Assembly: GCA_015272325.1 (NCBI GenBank)
Contig: JACYLU010000015.1
Location: 548,993 to 612,992, forward strand
Source of the DNA: Synechococcales cyanobacterium C42_A2020_086
Lineage (GTDB): Bacteria; Cyanobacteriota; Cyanobacteriia; Elainellales; Elainellaceae
Length of the DNA: 64,000 bases
Direction: 5' to 3'
Below, piece by piece: positions 9,701-18,289 of this stretch. Position 1 is the stretch's first letter. The number at the start of each line of letters is the position of its first letter. A program made the position numbers and the translations under genes. The notes below the pieces were generated by a model that was given only the letters and a program-made list of their open reading frames with translations, was not told where the DNA came from and searched no databases.

Positions 9701-10452
9701 ACGGGCAGATTCTGGCGAGCAACAGCGGTGATCAGGTGGTGAAGCTGTGGGACGTGGGCTTTCTCGACGGCAACGTAGACCCTAGCCGTCTTGGACGAGT
9801 TAGCGCCGGTCGCGAAGGGGAATGGGTCTCGGGGCAGTTTGTCAGCGTGTTGCCAGTTCAAAGTCGCGTCTTCTCGATTGCCTTCAGTTCCGATAGTCAG
9901 CAGGTGGCCACCGGCGGCAATGATCAAACCATTCGCCTCTGGGACGTGCAAACCGGCACCTGCTTGCGAATCTTGACCGGACACAGCAAACCCGTAGAAA
10001 GTGTGGCGTTTCACCCTCAAGGTATATTGCTCGCTAGCGCTAGCGACGACGAAACCGTGCGCCTCTGGGATCCGGTTGCGGGCAAGTGCCTAGAGGTGCT
10101 GTCTGCCAATCTAGGGCGCGTGCTAGCCGTTGCCTTTAGCCCCGACGGGTCTGTGTTGGCCGGCTGCGGCACTCAGCAAACTGTGGCGCTGTGGAACGTG
10201 AAAACCCGTACCTGCCTCGGCATCTTGTCCGGCCACAGCAAAAGCGTTCAAACGTTAGCTTTTCTCAGCTCAACCGTGCTGGCCAGCGGCAGCGAAGACG
10301 AAACGCTCCGGCTTTGGGATTTGACGCAGCAGCGCTGCCTGAAGATTTTGCGTCCCGATCGCCCCTATGAAGGGCTAAATCTAACTAACGCCACCGGCCT
10401 GACTAGCGCCCAACGCATGACGCTCAAGGCATTAGGAGCCATTGAAGACTGA
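6727..10452 (+). CDS. STAND NTPase: HTH (vMAP-type) + NB-ARC + 14 WD40 repeats
   Basis: A cytoplasmic protein of about 1241 residues. Residues 1-90 form the helix-turn-helix-like module common at the N-terminus of cyanobacterial STAND proteins (TYAEIAEIAGYDTGYIKDVG). The NB-ARC follows, with Walker A GMGGIGKT near residues 157-164 and Walker B SLLILDNLE. From about 588 to 1210 I count 14 WD40 repeats with regular GH...WD spacing, enough for two seven-bladed propellers. The start at 6727 has GAGG nine bases upstream and matches homologue starts; ATG 6700 is in frame but its GAGAGG is only two bases away. STAND proteins act as ligand-triggered switches, some in phage defence; the ligand here is unknown. 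Confidence 0.9.
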   Translation: MTAEEALVLLDEVLQQNGLNDVQEIVFRRCWDGQTYAEIAEIAGYDTGYIKDVGSKLWQLLSRALGEKVTKTNIQAVLRRYQSRVADAPLRMATTSTITANPVVPAAGTALARAHCDWGEAVDVPIFYGRTEELQTLHQWLGSNTPNQPCRVVSLLGMGGIGKTSLSVKLAQDLSEAGAANLQFVIWRSLRNAPPVEELLAEWIQILSQEQEAAADLPTDLNGRLVRLIHYLRASRSLLILDNLETILRSGDYSGYFRPEHEGYGELLKRVAELPHSSTVLITSRENPRVLMALEGETLPVRALRLSGLTEAAARRILLAKGQFVGSPEEWQELTRRYAGNPLALKIVASTIQELFDGSIAQFLAEGATVFDDIRYLLTQQFDRLPPLEQSLMYWLAMAREPVSLSELQADLVPPVPRTRLIEAVSDLRWRSLIDKNINHYTQQPVVMEYVTERFVEQMSEALVTGNLRLLTQHALIKAPVKDYLRESQIRVILEPLLNRLSDRWGSKSAIEQQLQQVLQQLQSEYGRSAGYGGGNLLNLFRQLGTDLTGYDFSGLPIWQAYLQDVELHDVDFSGSQLSQSVFAQTLGSILSVAFSPDGQLLASSDADGEIRLWRVSDGQQLFSCKETQNQWVWSLCFSPDSRLLASSHEDQTVRLWDVATGECVQELHGHTNWVFAVAFGPTGETLISGSEDQTIRLWDVESGICRQTLTGHSGGVRSVAINATGTQIASGSSDQTVRLWSLVAGTQDSTSQVLSGHTGTVRQVAFAPQRDANSPEWLASGGDDATLRLWNVKRGECQREFACGSRIWSLSFSPNGQFLATGSDDQRLRLWELTTEEPIRVFQGHQSMVLAVTFSPDGSLLGSGSDDQTIKLWEVDTGRCLKTLRGYNNWVWSLAANSDGTQLASGHEDHLIRLWDTQTGRCTQLLQGHSGRIWSVAYRPGGGILASGSDDQTIKFWQLGSPQTPPHAIGRCLKTLRGQTGVVRLVVFSPDGQILASNSGDQVVKLWDVGFLDGNVDPSRLGRVSAGREGEWVSGQFVSVLPVQSRVFSIAFSSDSQQVATGGNDQTIRLWDVQTGTCLRILTGHSKPVESVAFHPQGILLASASDDETVRLWDPVAGKCLEVLSANLGRVLAVAFSPDGSVLAGCGTQQTVALWNVKTRTCLGILSGHSKSVQTLAFLSSTVLASGSEDETLRLWDLTQQRCLKILRPDRPYEGLNLTNATGLTSAQRMTLKALGAIED

Positions 10453-10535
10453 GCGTTTATTGGCTAACAGGGCAGCGGCTAATAGGGCAAAGGATAAAAA
10501 CAAGAATAAAAACAATGGGAATGCAGAGTTGCTCG

Positions 10536-11099
10536 CTAGAAATCCCATTCGGCAAACAGATCGGCAATAGGCATAGCAAAGCCGGGGACCACTGCTTCAC
10601 CCTCTAGCAGATCATCAGAACGCAGGAAACAATCAGGTTCAGACGTATGATAAACCAGCACGTATTTCTCATCGGGATGGATTACCCAAACCAGACGAGT
10701 TTCGTTCTGGAAATATTCCACAATCTTCTCGTGGATCTCCTCGATCGTGTTATTAGGGGAAAGAATTTCCACTACTAAGTCAGGAGATCCCTGAAAGAAG
10801 CCGCGAGGCGGGCGCTTTAAGCCTTTAAGTCGTTCTCTAGCCACAAAAGATACGTCGGGCGATCGCCTATTCCCACTCTTCAATGTAAAGGCTGTACTCG
10901 AATCACAAACGGCTCCGAGTTTGTTTTGCTGCACAAAGGTCGTCAGGACTGCGCTTAAGATACAGGCAACATAGCCATGCTCCATCCCTGAATTGCCCAT
11001 ATCAATCAGCTCTCCATTCACCAATTCATAGCGATGCTCATCGTTGGATAGCGCCATGAATTCCTCATCCGTCCAGACTTGCTTGGTGGAGATGGTCAT
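10536..11099 (-). CDS. Uma2-family (DUF820) PD-(D/E)xK endonuclease-like protein
   Basis: A 187-residue protein of the Uma2 family, heavily expanded in cyanobacteria. The nuclease-fold core is visible as RYELVNGELIDM, RSPDVSFVARERL and PDLVVEILSPNNTIEEIHEKIVEY, with D and E-x-L residues in place for the PD-(D/E)xK site. ATG 11099 (MTISTKQVW) is preceded by AGGAGG at ideal spacing, so the upstream 11 codons are excluded. The biological role of the family is largely unknown. It is transcribed toward the convergent STAND gene. Confidence 0.9.
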   Translation of the reverse strand: MTISTKQVWTDEEFMALSNDEHRYELVNGELIDMGNSGMEHGYVACILSAVLTTFVQQNKLGAVCDSSTAFTLKSGNRRSPDVSFVARERLKGLKRPPRGFFQGSPDLVVEILSPNNTIEEIHEKIVEYFQNETRLVWVIHPDEKYVLVYHTSEPDCFLRSDDLLEGEAVVPGFAMPIADLFAEWDF

Positions 11100-11149
11100 C
11101 ACCCCAGCCTCCTGAAATTGTCCCGCTTCCAATTACCTTCCAATCCCTA

Positions 11150-12367
11150 TTATCCGTTCTCCAGTTCCCGGCTGAGGGGTCGCTGGGTTCGTCCCATCAG
11201 GCAAAGTCCGGCAACAAGTAATGCCAGAAGTCCTAGACCAATCCCCAAGGACAGCGATTGCCCTTTGAGCTGGTTCAACACACCGCTATGAACGCTGACG
11301 GCCGTGGCCGCTCCCGAGAAGAACATACCCACACCCAATCCAACCGACTGAGGAGGGACCGATTCCAGAGCAAAGGGCAGCGTGCCGTTGAACACCAAGC
11401 TAAAGGCAATGCCCAGCGCCAGAGCAAGCAGAATTGCCACCGCGACACTACGGCTGAAGGGCATAACCAGCAGCAGGGCTGCCGCAATGCCTATGCCGCT
11501 TAGCATGACTCGATGGTTGCCAAGCTGCACGGCCAATTTGCCTGCCACCAGTGCCGTGACGGCCAGCGCGATAAATAGCAACCCCACGAGCAACGGCGGC
11601 TGCACCGTCGGTAGCTGAGCTTGCAAAACTTTTGGAAACCATTCTACCGTCAGGCGAAACGCCAGAGTAACGCCAAACCCGACGCCGAAGATCCAGCCTA
11701 GGGCTGCCCAGGAAGGGGAAGTTACTGCACGGCGGGGGATGCCCGTTTCCGTATCTGGCGAGGTCGAGCGCAACCAGCCGCCGCTGACCAAAATTAGCAC
11801 CCCTGCCAAAATAAAGCTGGCTACGGGACCAAAGCTGAGGATCAAGGGACTAGCGAGGGGCGTCGCCGAACTGGCCAAAGCACCCATAAGTGTGATGGCG
11901 CTAGCGGCAATCGGCAGCAGCTTCAGCGGTGCATAGCGGTCGAGCAAGGCCAAGGCAGGCGCTCGAAACAAACTAATAGCAATGCCCCAGAGCAGCAGCA
12001 CAGCAGGCACCCAATCTGCAACGCCGCCCCTCGGCTGTAAGCCTTGAATTAGCAGCGGAATCGAAATAAACAGAACGGCTGTGCTAATTACTCCCAGCAG
12101 AATTACTGGAAACCGGGTCTGCCGCTGCTGCGCCGTCTGGTCGGAAATGAGTCCGGCTAGCGGTTCAATGCCGATTGCCAGCACCGATTCCACCAGCAGA
12201 ATGATCGGGGCCCAGGCCCCTGGGAAACCCGCTTGGGTCAGCAGTCCTGCCAGATGAGCACGATAGATAATCCAACTGAGGGTGACGGCACCGTTGACTC
12301 CAGCTAGAGCACACAGGGGTTGCCAACGGATCGCAGGATGGGCTTGAGCTGGGTGAATTTGGGTCAT
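11150..12367 (-). CDS. MFS-type integral membrane transporter
   Basis: A 405-residue hydrophobic protein with about 12 predicted transmembrane segments and a polar mid-loop (RSTSPDTETGIPRRAVTSPS) separating two six-helix halves, as in the major facilitator superfamily. The motif-A-like loop is EPLAGLISDQTAQQRQTRFP between TM2 and TM3. ATG 12367 has CAGGAGC six bases upstream. Substrate cannot be inferred. It ends 50 bp before the Uma2 gene on the same strand, so the two may be co-transcribed. Confidence 0.8.
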   Translation of the reverse strand: MTQIHPAQAHPAIRWQPLCALAGVNGAVTLSWIIYRAHLAGLLTQAGFPGAWAPIILLVESVLAIGIEPLAGLISDQTAQQRQTRFPVILLGVISTAVLFISIPLLIQGLQPRGGVADWVPAVLLLWGIAISLFRAPALALLDRYAPLKLLPIAASAITLMGALASSATPLASPLILSFGPVASFILAGVLILVSGGWLRSTSPDTETGIPRRAVTSPSWAALGWIFGVGFGVTLAFRLTVEWFPKVLQAQLPTVQPPLLVGLLFIALAVTALVAGKLAVQLGNHRVMLSGIGIAAALLLVMPFSRSVAVAILLALALGIAFSLVFNGTLPFALESVPPQSVGLGVGMFFSGAATAVSVHSGVLNQLKGQSLSLGIGLGLLALLVAGLCLMGRTQRPLSRELENG

Positions 12368-12636
12368 GGGATGCTCCTGAGAATCACGTTAGGGTCGTGA
12401 AGGGAGTTATTTACCAACTAGTTACTTACCAACTATGGGCATCACCTAAGGGAAAGGCAATGCTGAAACGCCACTTTCTGACGTTTTCCGACGTTTTCCG
12501 ACAGAGTCAAGCAGACCGCGTGAATCCTAAACCACCCCGCTTTAGCAGCACCTGACTTGCTACGACTTTTTCAGACTGACAGGGCTAGCAAATCAGATTA
12601 CTGTAAGCCTATCAGCAAGCCTATTAGCAAGCTGAT

Positions 12637-12650
12637 CGGTCAGCTGACCG
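12637..12650. repeat. Perfect 14-bp palindrome in 500-bp intergenic region
   Basis: CGGTCAGCTGACCG is its own reverse complement. It sits in the gap 12368-12872 between the MFS gene and the rightward small gene, next to short near-repeats (atcagcaagc, attagcaagc). A directly doubled ttttccgac lies at about 12480-12501. The palindrome could be an operator for a dimeric regulator. Apart from these I see no gene in the 505 bp. Confidence 0.4.
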
Positions 12651-12872
12651 GTGCAACGTCAAGCCTGCTGGCGCTCTATCTAAGCCTTGTCTAACTCATA
12701 CAAGCAAATGCAAGAACTGATGCCAGTGTTTGCTCATCTATCTGCTCTACGGTGAATCAATCGCTAAGCCACTACAGAAGAACAACGACCGTTTGCTGAT
12801 TCCAGGTTCATTCAGCCGCTGCCTTCTCCCCGATGTTTCCAATTCAATGGTCTTGAGGTGCAAGAATTCGTT

Positions 12873-13400
12873 ATGAAACAGGTCATAAACAAGCAAATAA
12901 AAAAGCAAACTGATCGACCTACTGCCTTGCAACCCCCCAACCCGGTCTATGCTCCTTGGTCAGATGATGCTGCGGATTCCCGCGAGCAGCAAATTCGGCT
13001 CAAGGCGCTGTTGCTCACGAGTGCAGTGATGACGCTGATTCTGACAAGCCTCCCTCAAATAGGGAACTGGTTTATGGCCTGCCCGCCTCGGCCTCAGGCT
13101 CATCAGGTGCAAGCTCCAATGGCACTTCCTGCCACTCCAAGTGATGAATCTGGTGAAACAGTGATGGTTCAGGTGAGTCAGCCTGCGAATGCGACTCACA
13201 TCACCCTTCAGGTTGCGGCCGCGAGCGAAACGCAAAGTGGAAAATCACATTCTGAACCTGTTGAGTCGGTGATGCAGTCCGTTGGGGTGACTTTGAAGGC
13301 AGCAGCTTCTCGATCTACTTCTCGGTCTACGACAATTGTGGTGTATCCGGCAGGAAGTCAGCCGTTGAATGTGGTAATTCAGACCCAGCCCTTGCGGTAA
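12873..13400 (+). CDS. Hypothetical single-pass membrane protein
   Basis: A 175-residue protein with a basic, Lys-rich N-terminus, one hydrophobic segment near residues 45-65 (ALLLTSAVMTLILTSL) and a long Ser/Thr/Ala-rich tail ending TIVVYPAGSQPLNVVIQ, presumably extracytoplasmic. The start is ATG 12873; an in-frame GTG at 12858 overlaps a GAGG that could serve either start. It is convergent with the histidine kinase gene, 12 bp away. No family is recognised. Coding status is supported by length and organisation only. Confidence 0.5.
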   Translation: MKQVINKQIKKQTDRPTALQPPNPVYAPWSDDAADSREQQIRLKALLLTSAVMTLILTSLPQIGNWFMACPPRPQAHQVQAPMALPATPSDESGETVMVQVSQPANATHITLQVAAASETQSGKSHSEPVESVMQSVGVTLKAAASRSTSRSTTIVVYPAGSQPLNVVIQTQPLR

Positions 13401-13412
13401 GAGGCTGCGGCG

Positions 13413-15572
13413 TTAGGAGAGTTGCTCATGGGTGCGCCCGGTCAGGCTCGCGATGACGGTGGTGAGTTCAATCAGGTTAACGGGCTTAGCCATATGCATT
13501 TGAAAGCCAGCCGCCAGTGTGCGGGTCCGATCCTCAACTCGGGCGTAAGCCGTAAGGGCAATGGCTGGAGTGCGCCCTCCTTCGTTGGGAGGCAAAGCCC
13601 GGACTCGAGCGATCAGGGCATATCCATCTTCATCCGGCATCCCAATGTCGCTAATCAACACATCAGGCTGAAGGCGCTGTAGACAGTCTAAAGCCGCTGC
13701 GGCAGAGGCAGCCGTAGTCACAGTTGCTCCGCAACCCGACAGCACCGTAGAAAGCAGGTCGCGGGCATCGGCTTCATCATCCACGAGCAAAATCTGCAAT
13801 CCCGACAGATTGGGCGGATTCTCGAAGGGGACATCGCCGCCTGCCGTTGGATGAACACGCTCGCTGCCAGAGCTAGGTTTAAGCACAGCGAGCGGCAGGT
13901 TAACAATAAAGGTTGCCCCCTGACCTTCACCGGCACTTTCGGCATGAACGCTGCCTCCGTGTAGCTCGACGAGATGTCGCACAATGGCTAATCCCAGTCC
14001 TAGACCGCCATGCAGCCGTGTTGTGGAGCTATTTCCCTGCCTAAACCGATCGAACACAGCAGGCAATAAGTCTAGCGGGATGCCCTGCCCAGTGTCGCTG
14101 ACAATAATCTCAACGTGGGAATTGACTCGCTCTAAGCGCACCTGCACTCGTCCCCCCTTGGGGGTAAATTTCACTGCATTCGACAAGAGGTTCCAAACTA
14201 CCTGCTGCAGGCGATCGGCATCCCCAGACACCAATCCAGCCGCCGGATCCAGCACAGCCTGAATGCGAATGGCCTTGGCCTCTGCCGCTGGACGGACCGT
14301 ATCGATGGCAGCTTCAATCACGCTCACAAGATTGGTGGGTCGCACATCTAGCCGCAGCTTGCCCGCAATGATCCGCGAAATATCGAGCAGATCTTCGATG
14401 AGATTGGCTTGCCCGCGAGCGTTGCGCTCAATCGTTTCCAGGGCCCGCTCCCGAGTCGCCGCATCGATCTGGCGCTTCGAGCGCAAGAGTTGAGCCCAGC
14501 CTAGAATGGCATTCAGGGGCGTTCGTAATTCGTGCGACAGAATCGATAAAAACTCATCTTTAGTCCGGTTTGCCGCCTCAGCTTCGGACCGTGCCGACTG
14601 CTCACGCTGCAACAATTGCTCGCGTTCTGCTTCAGCTTGCTTGCGGTCGGTAATATCTTCACCAATGCCAACGATTCGGTAAATCTCGCCGTCTTCATTG
14701 CGTACAGGGTACTCGCGGGCCCCAATCCAGCGCAAGGTCCCGTTAGGCTGCACAATGCGATATTCCTGACTCAGGCACTCATCGCCATTAAACCGTCGAT
14801 TCAGAGTCACCTCTACCTGTGCTCGATCGGGGGAATAAATACTGCTCATCCAGGATTCGGGGTGCTGATACAAACTGTCGCAGGAGCGGCCCCAGATCTG
14901 CTCATAGGCAGGGCTAATATAGAAAACTTGCTTACCATCGGGCGACACCAGCCAAAACACTTCGTTGATGTTCTCGGCAAGCTGGCGAAACTTTGCTTCG
15001 CTCTGCCGCAATGATTCCTCGGTACGCTGCCGTTCGGCAATCTCCTGCTGCAACTGCTCATTGGCGCGCATCAGCTCCGCCGTACGCTCTGCCACCCGCT
15101 CTTCTAGCTGATTTTGGTACTGTCGCAGCTCGCCTTCGATCCGCCGCCGCTCGGTAATTTCTGTTTGCAGCGCTTGATTAGCCTGTGCCAACTGAGCTGG
15201 ACTGGGTAGCTCTAGCGCCTTGGGGACCAGAGGCACCAATTGTAAAGCTGTGAACAGGGAAACACTCGCGGTTCCAGCCTTCAGTAAACCCGATAACCAA
15301 TAGGTGGGGTGCCACAGGGTCCAAACTTCCATGAGATGGGTAGTGCCGCACGCCACAATAAAAGAAGCAAACAGAAGAAAAATCCAGTTGAAGGGCAGAT
15401 CATCTCGCTTCTGCACAAAGTAGAACAAGGTCAACGGAATAGAATAGTAAGCCAAAGCGATGAGCGCATCCGATGCAAGATGTAGCCAGACTAATCCCGG
15501 CTTCCAGAGATAGCAGTGACCATGGGGAATAAACGGACCGGAGCTGAGAATTTGGTTCAAAAAGTCCCACAT
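13413..15572 (-). CDS. Ethylene-binding-domain hybrid histidine kinase
   Basis: A 719-residue membrane sensor. Residues 1-120 form a three-helix ethylene-receptor-like domain with Asp35 in the first helix and the ACGTTH motif, where Cys75 and His79 match the copper-binding Cys65/His69 of plant ETR1. Then come a coiled coil (125-190), a PAS domain (about 190-315), HisKA with phospho-acceptor His near 347 (LSHELRTPLN), HATPase_c (QGIPLDLLPAVFDRF, GLGLGLAIVRHL) and a C-terminal receiver with Asp near 643 (LISDIGMP). It resembles Synechocystis SynEtr1/UirS in the sensor domain. No output regulator gene lies next to it. Confidence 0.93.
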   Translation of the reverse strand: MWDFLNQILSSGPFIPHGHCYLWKPGLVWLHLASDALIALAYYSIPLTLFYFVQKRDDLPFNWIFLLFASFIVACGTTHLMEVWTLWHPTYWLSGLLKAGTASVSLFTALQLVPLVPKALELPSPAQLAQANQALQTEITERRRIEGELRQYQNQLEERVAERTAELMRANEQLQQEIAERQRTEESLRQSEAKFRQLAENINEVFWLVSPDGKQVFYISPAYEQIWGRSCDSLYQHPESWMSSIYSPDRAQVEVTLNRRFNGDECLSQEYRIVQPNGTLRWIGAREYPVRNEDGEIYRIVGIGEDITDRKQAEAEREQLLQREQSARSEAEAANRTKDEFLSILSHELRTPLNAILGWAQLLRSKRQIDAATRERALETIERNARGQANLIEDLLDISRIIAGKLRLDVRPTNLVSVIEAAIDTVRPAAEAKAIRIQAVLDPAAGLVSGDADRLQQVVWNLLSNAVKFTPKGGRVQVRLERVNSHVEIIVSDTGQGIPLDLLPAVFDRFRQGNSSTTRLHGGLGLGLAIVRHLVELHGGSVHAESAGEGQGATFIVNLPLAVLKPSSGSERVHPTAGGDVPFENPPNLSGLQILLVDDEADARDLLSTVLSGCGATVTTAASAAAALDCLQRLQPDVLISDIGMPDEDGYALIARVRALPPNEGGRTPAIALTAYARVEDRTRTLAAGFQMHMAKPVNLIELTTVIASLTGRTHEQLS

Positions 15573-15998
15573 ATGCAGATTGGCCGCCGATTAGCAAGTG
15601 CGCTCGCGACAACCAGCATAACAGGTTGGCTTGCGTTCAATCATCTATCCCTACCCATAGATTTGCCGGCAGAAGCATGAGGAATAGCAGCATTTAAGGC
15701 AGTATAAACCCATCTGCTAACCCAATTTTGCCAACCCAATTCTGAACCGCTGCTGCATCAGCGTAATCAATCCACTCAAGCCAGAGACTACTCCCTGAGA
15801 AAGACGCCACACCATCGAGAATTCAGTACTTTAAAACACTATATTAGTGCTTATTCAGTTCAGCCTTGATGCTCTTCCCTAATTTCAGTGCAAAGAACGC
15901 TTTGTAAGGATATTGTTGAGCACGTAAAAACGGCATCAAATACGATTGCGATATGGACAGGTACTAATTCCGTCATCTGTATAGGAGGACGAAACACA
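15573..15998. other. Intergenic region upstream of a small ORF
   Basis: About 425 bp separating the divergent kinase and the small rightward ORF. It contains an AT-rich patch (ctttaaaacactatattag, 15829-15847) that could hold a -10 element. Nothing else was recognised. Confidence 0.4.
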
Positions 15999-16112
15999 AT
16001 GATAGATGACAAGCAAAACAAGCAAAATAATAGTGATCAAAATACTATGCAAGAATTTGCAGAAGACGCTGAAGAAAACTCGGCTATATCAGCTCTTCCT
16101 ACGGCTCGCTGA
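15999..16112 (+). CDS. Small 37-residue polar peptide
   Basis: An ATG at 15999 is preceded by a perfect AGGAGG about ten bases upstream, the best ribosome binding site in this neighbourhood. The encoded peptide is very polar, MIDDKQNKQNNSDQNTMQEF followed by an acidic stretch (AEDAEENSAI), with no hydrophobic segment. It ends about 60 bp before the HdeD-family gene on the same strand and may be its leader or partner. The short length makes coding status uncertain; the ribosome binding site is the main support. Confidence 0.4.
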   Translation: MIDDKQNKQNNSDQNTMQEFAEDAEENSAISALPTAR

Positions 16113-16171
16113 GACTGATTGCTCCACAAAGCTCATGCATCCCGCTGAATATTCATCAGGAACCATAACCT

Positions 16172-16744
16172 ATGACTACAAATTCAACTCTGACTAAACC
16201 CAATTCGCCCCGCTCGCTGGGGATAGGCATCCTGCTTGTGCTGCTTGGCATTGCTGCCATTGCCTTACCCGTCGCTTCTACTATCTTTGTAGAAACTTGG
16301 TTTGCCCTGATCCTAGTTTCTGCTGGGGCAGCGAAATTGGTGTATGCCTTTCAAACCCGAAACTCTGGGGGTTTCCTCTGGAAGGTGCTGCTCAGCATCC
16401 TCTACACGGCTACAGGGGTGATGCTGTTCATCAATCCGCGCACTGGCATCCTCACCCTGACGCTGCTCCTAGGCAGTTTTCTACTCACCGAAGGAGTTTT
16501 TGAATTAATCCTTGCCTTTCGACTGCGACCTCAGCCCAACTGGACATGGGCTTTGGGCAACGGCATTATTACGCTGCTGCTGGGTGCCATGATCTGGTTC
16601 CAGTGGCCGTTCAATGCTCCGTGGCTCATTGGCACCTTGGTAGGGGTTAGTGTGCTGTTTACCGGTGTATCCCGCATCATGCTGGGGCTAAACGCTGCGC
16701 TCGATGGCTCTGATTCTTCTAATCAGGCGAGTTCGGTCGGATAG
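16172..16744 (+). CDS. HdeD-family (DUF308) membrane protein
   Basis: A 190-residue protein with about six transmembrane segments in three helical hairpins, starting after a short polar N-terminus (SPRSLGIGILLVLLGIAAIA). The repeats ILYTATGVMLFINPRTGILTLTLLLG and GNGIITLLLGAMIWFQWP are typical of the HdeD acid-resistance/DUF308 family. Family members sit in the inner membrane and are stress-induced in enterobacteria; their function in cyanobacteria is not established. Confidence 0.88.
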   Translation: MTTNSTLTKPNSPRSLGIGILLVLLGIAAIALPVASTIFVETWFALILVSAGAAKLVYAFQTRNSGGFLWKVLLSILYTATGVMLFINPRTGILTLTLLLGSFLLTEGVFELILAFRLRPQPNWTWALGNGIITLLLGAMIWFQWPFNAPWLIGTLVGVSVLFTGVSRIMLGLNAALDGSDSSNQASSVG

Positions 16745-16904
16745 GCTGCCTTTTGCAGGTCGTGTGACTTAACGGATTGCTCTGTGGGACCAATCGCTGA
16801 TCTGTGCTGCCCCAATCCAAGTACTGTCTAGACAAACATTACTCCGCTTGGCTTTCACCTTGATCTACCTCTAGTTTTGCTATATCTCACCAAAGGTACA
16901 TCCC

Positions 16905-17177
16905 ATGAACATCCCTTCCTGGTTACGCTCTTTCCGCTGGCTGCGAGTCCTGACAATCGTTCTCGCTGGTACTCTCCTCTGCTTGACAACGGCCTGTAAC
17001 AGTGGCGATCTCCAAGGGGCACGTCCCCAGAACCCGCCAGTGCAATTGGGCGGACAAAATAACCCGTATAAGCAGGGGGGCGATAGCTATACCCAATTCA
17101 AGTCTCCTGCGGGTCTCAGTACCCCCAGTGATGCTGCTGCTCCTCAAGGTACAACTAAACCTGCCGATCAGTTTTAG
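16905..17177 (+). CDS. Small predicted lipoprotein
   Basis: A 90-residue protein with a basic n-region (RSFRWLR), a hydrophobic core and a lipobox LTTAC, with the lipidated Cys at residue 31. The mature part is Gly/Pro/Asn/Gln-rich (LGGQNNPYKQGGDSYTQF) and probably disordered. It should be anchored in a membrane facing the periplasm or thylakoid lumen. No enzymatic domain is visible. Confidence 0.7.
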   Translation: MNIPSWLRSFRWLRVLTIVLAGTLLCLTTACNSGDLQGARPQNPPVQLGGQNNPYKQGGDSYTQFKSPAGLSTPSDAAAPQGTTKPADQF

Positions 17178-17335
17178 ATCTGATGTTTAGAGCTGATGCC
17201 GGTCGATCAGCCTCTTCCTATAGCCCGAACCTATCCCCAAACAGTTGCCTAACTTGGACATTCCAGGTAGGGGCACTACTGTGCAAATTTGATTCAGGGC
17301 AGGTTTTGAAACTGCTTTGGGATAGCTTAGCCGGG

Positions 17336-17377
17336 CAATGGTGACATCCATAATATCAATGGTGACATCCATAATAT
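17336..17377. repeat. Perfect tandem 21-bp direct repeat upstream of DUF2993 gene
   Basis: Two identical 21-bp units starting CAATGGTGACATCC and ending ATAATAT lie head to tail. A third, partial GTGTGACATCCC follows at 17381-17392. The unit equals two helical turns and the array sits 45-85 bp upstream of the DUF2993 start, the position expected for an activator-binding array. No other feature is seen in 17178-17421. Confidence 0.6.
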
Positions 17378-17421
17378 TGCGTGTGACATCCCGCTTCTAG
17401 ACGTTTAGAGCCTGTTGGATT

Positions 17422-18165
17422 ATGAATAATGCAAACAATGAAGGAAATTTGACTGCTCAAGCACTCGACAAGCTTGCGGAAGTTGCTATTACCAGTCAAC
17501 TCGATGCAGTAGAACAAGTGGATGTCACCATTGACACCGATCCAGGTAAGTTGATAGCTGGCAAAGTGGACTCGGTTGCCATTGCGGGTGAAGGACTCGT
17601 GATGAAACAAGAACTGCGAGTTGAGGCGATGGCGGTTACAACAGGTGCAGTGGAAATTAATCCGCTAAAGGCAATCTTTGGTGAAATTGAGTTGACATAC
17701 CCGACAGATGCTCATGTGCAAATCTTGTTGACTGAGGCAGACATTAATCGCGCTCTTCAATCTGACTTTCTTCGCAACAAGATGCAGAACCTAACCGTTG
17801 AAGTACAGGGACAGCCCCGAACCCTGACTATTCAATCAGCTCAGGTGAGTTTGCCAGGTGATAATCAACTGGTCATTGAAGGTGCTCTAGCACTGCTTGA
17901 CACTGCTCAAATCAAGCAAGTTACTGCCACTACAAAGCCATTTTTGAAAGAGGCAGGACACTGCATCGGTTTAGAGGTGATGTCGGTTGACTGCGAGGGC
18001 TTAGCTCTAGACTTTGTTATGGCTTTGGTAGAGCGGATTACTGATCTGCTCGACCTGCGCAACTTTGAACTAGATGGCATGTCAATCCGACTGCAAGATT
18101 TTAACCTGGAGACCGGCAAGCTGCTATTGCGAGGGGTCGCTCAAGTTGAGACCCTGCCAACTTAA
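17422..18165 (+). CDS. DUF2993 (LmeA-like) family protein
   Basis: A 247-residue protein matching the DUF2993 pattern common in cyanobacteria: VDVTIDTDPGKLIAGKVDSV, ILLTEADINRALQSDFL and the C-terminal ELDGMSIRLQDFNLETGKLLLRG. Family members are predicted beta-rich lipid-binding proteins related to mycobacterial LmeA. This one has no signal peptide, so it may face the cytoplasmic side of membranes. A tandem 21-bp repeat lies just upstream. Confidence 0.8.
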   Translation: MNNANNEGNLTAQALDKLAEVAITSQLDAVEQVDVTIDTDPGKLIAGKVDSVAIAGEGLVMKQELRVEAMAVTTGAVEINPLKAIFGEIELTYPTDAHVQILLTEADINRALQSDFLRNKMQNLTVEVQGQPRTLTIQSAQVSLPGDNQLVIEGALALLDTAQIKQVTATTKPFLKEAGHCIGLEVMSVDCEGLALDFVMALVERITDLLDLRNFELDGMSIRLQDFNLETGKLLLRGVAQVETLPT

Positions 18166-18289
18166 CTTTAATTCGGGTCTGAGCTTGGGCCTAATGTTAA
18201 TACCGTTTAATACCGTGGCAGCCAAGATTTCTCACAGCATCGTTAGCTGGTATTGCCCTGCCGCTGAGCACTGCTTAGCCTGATGAACG

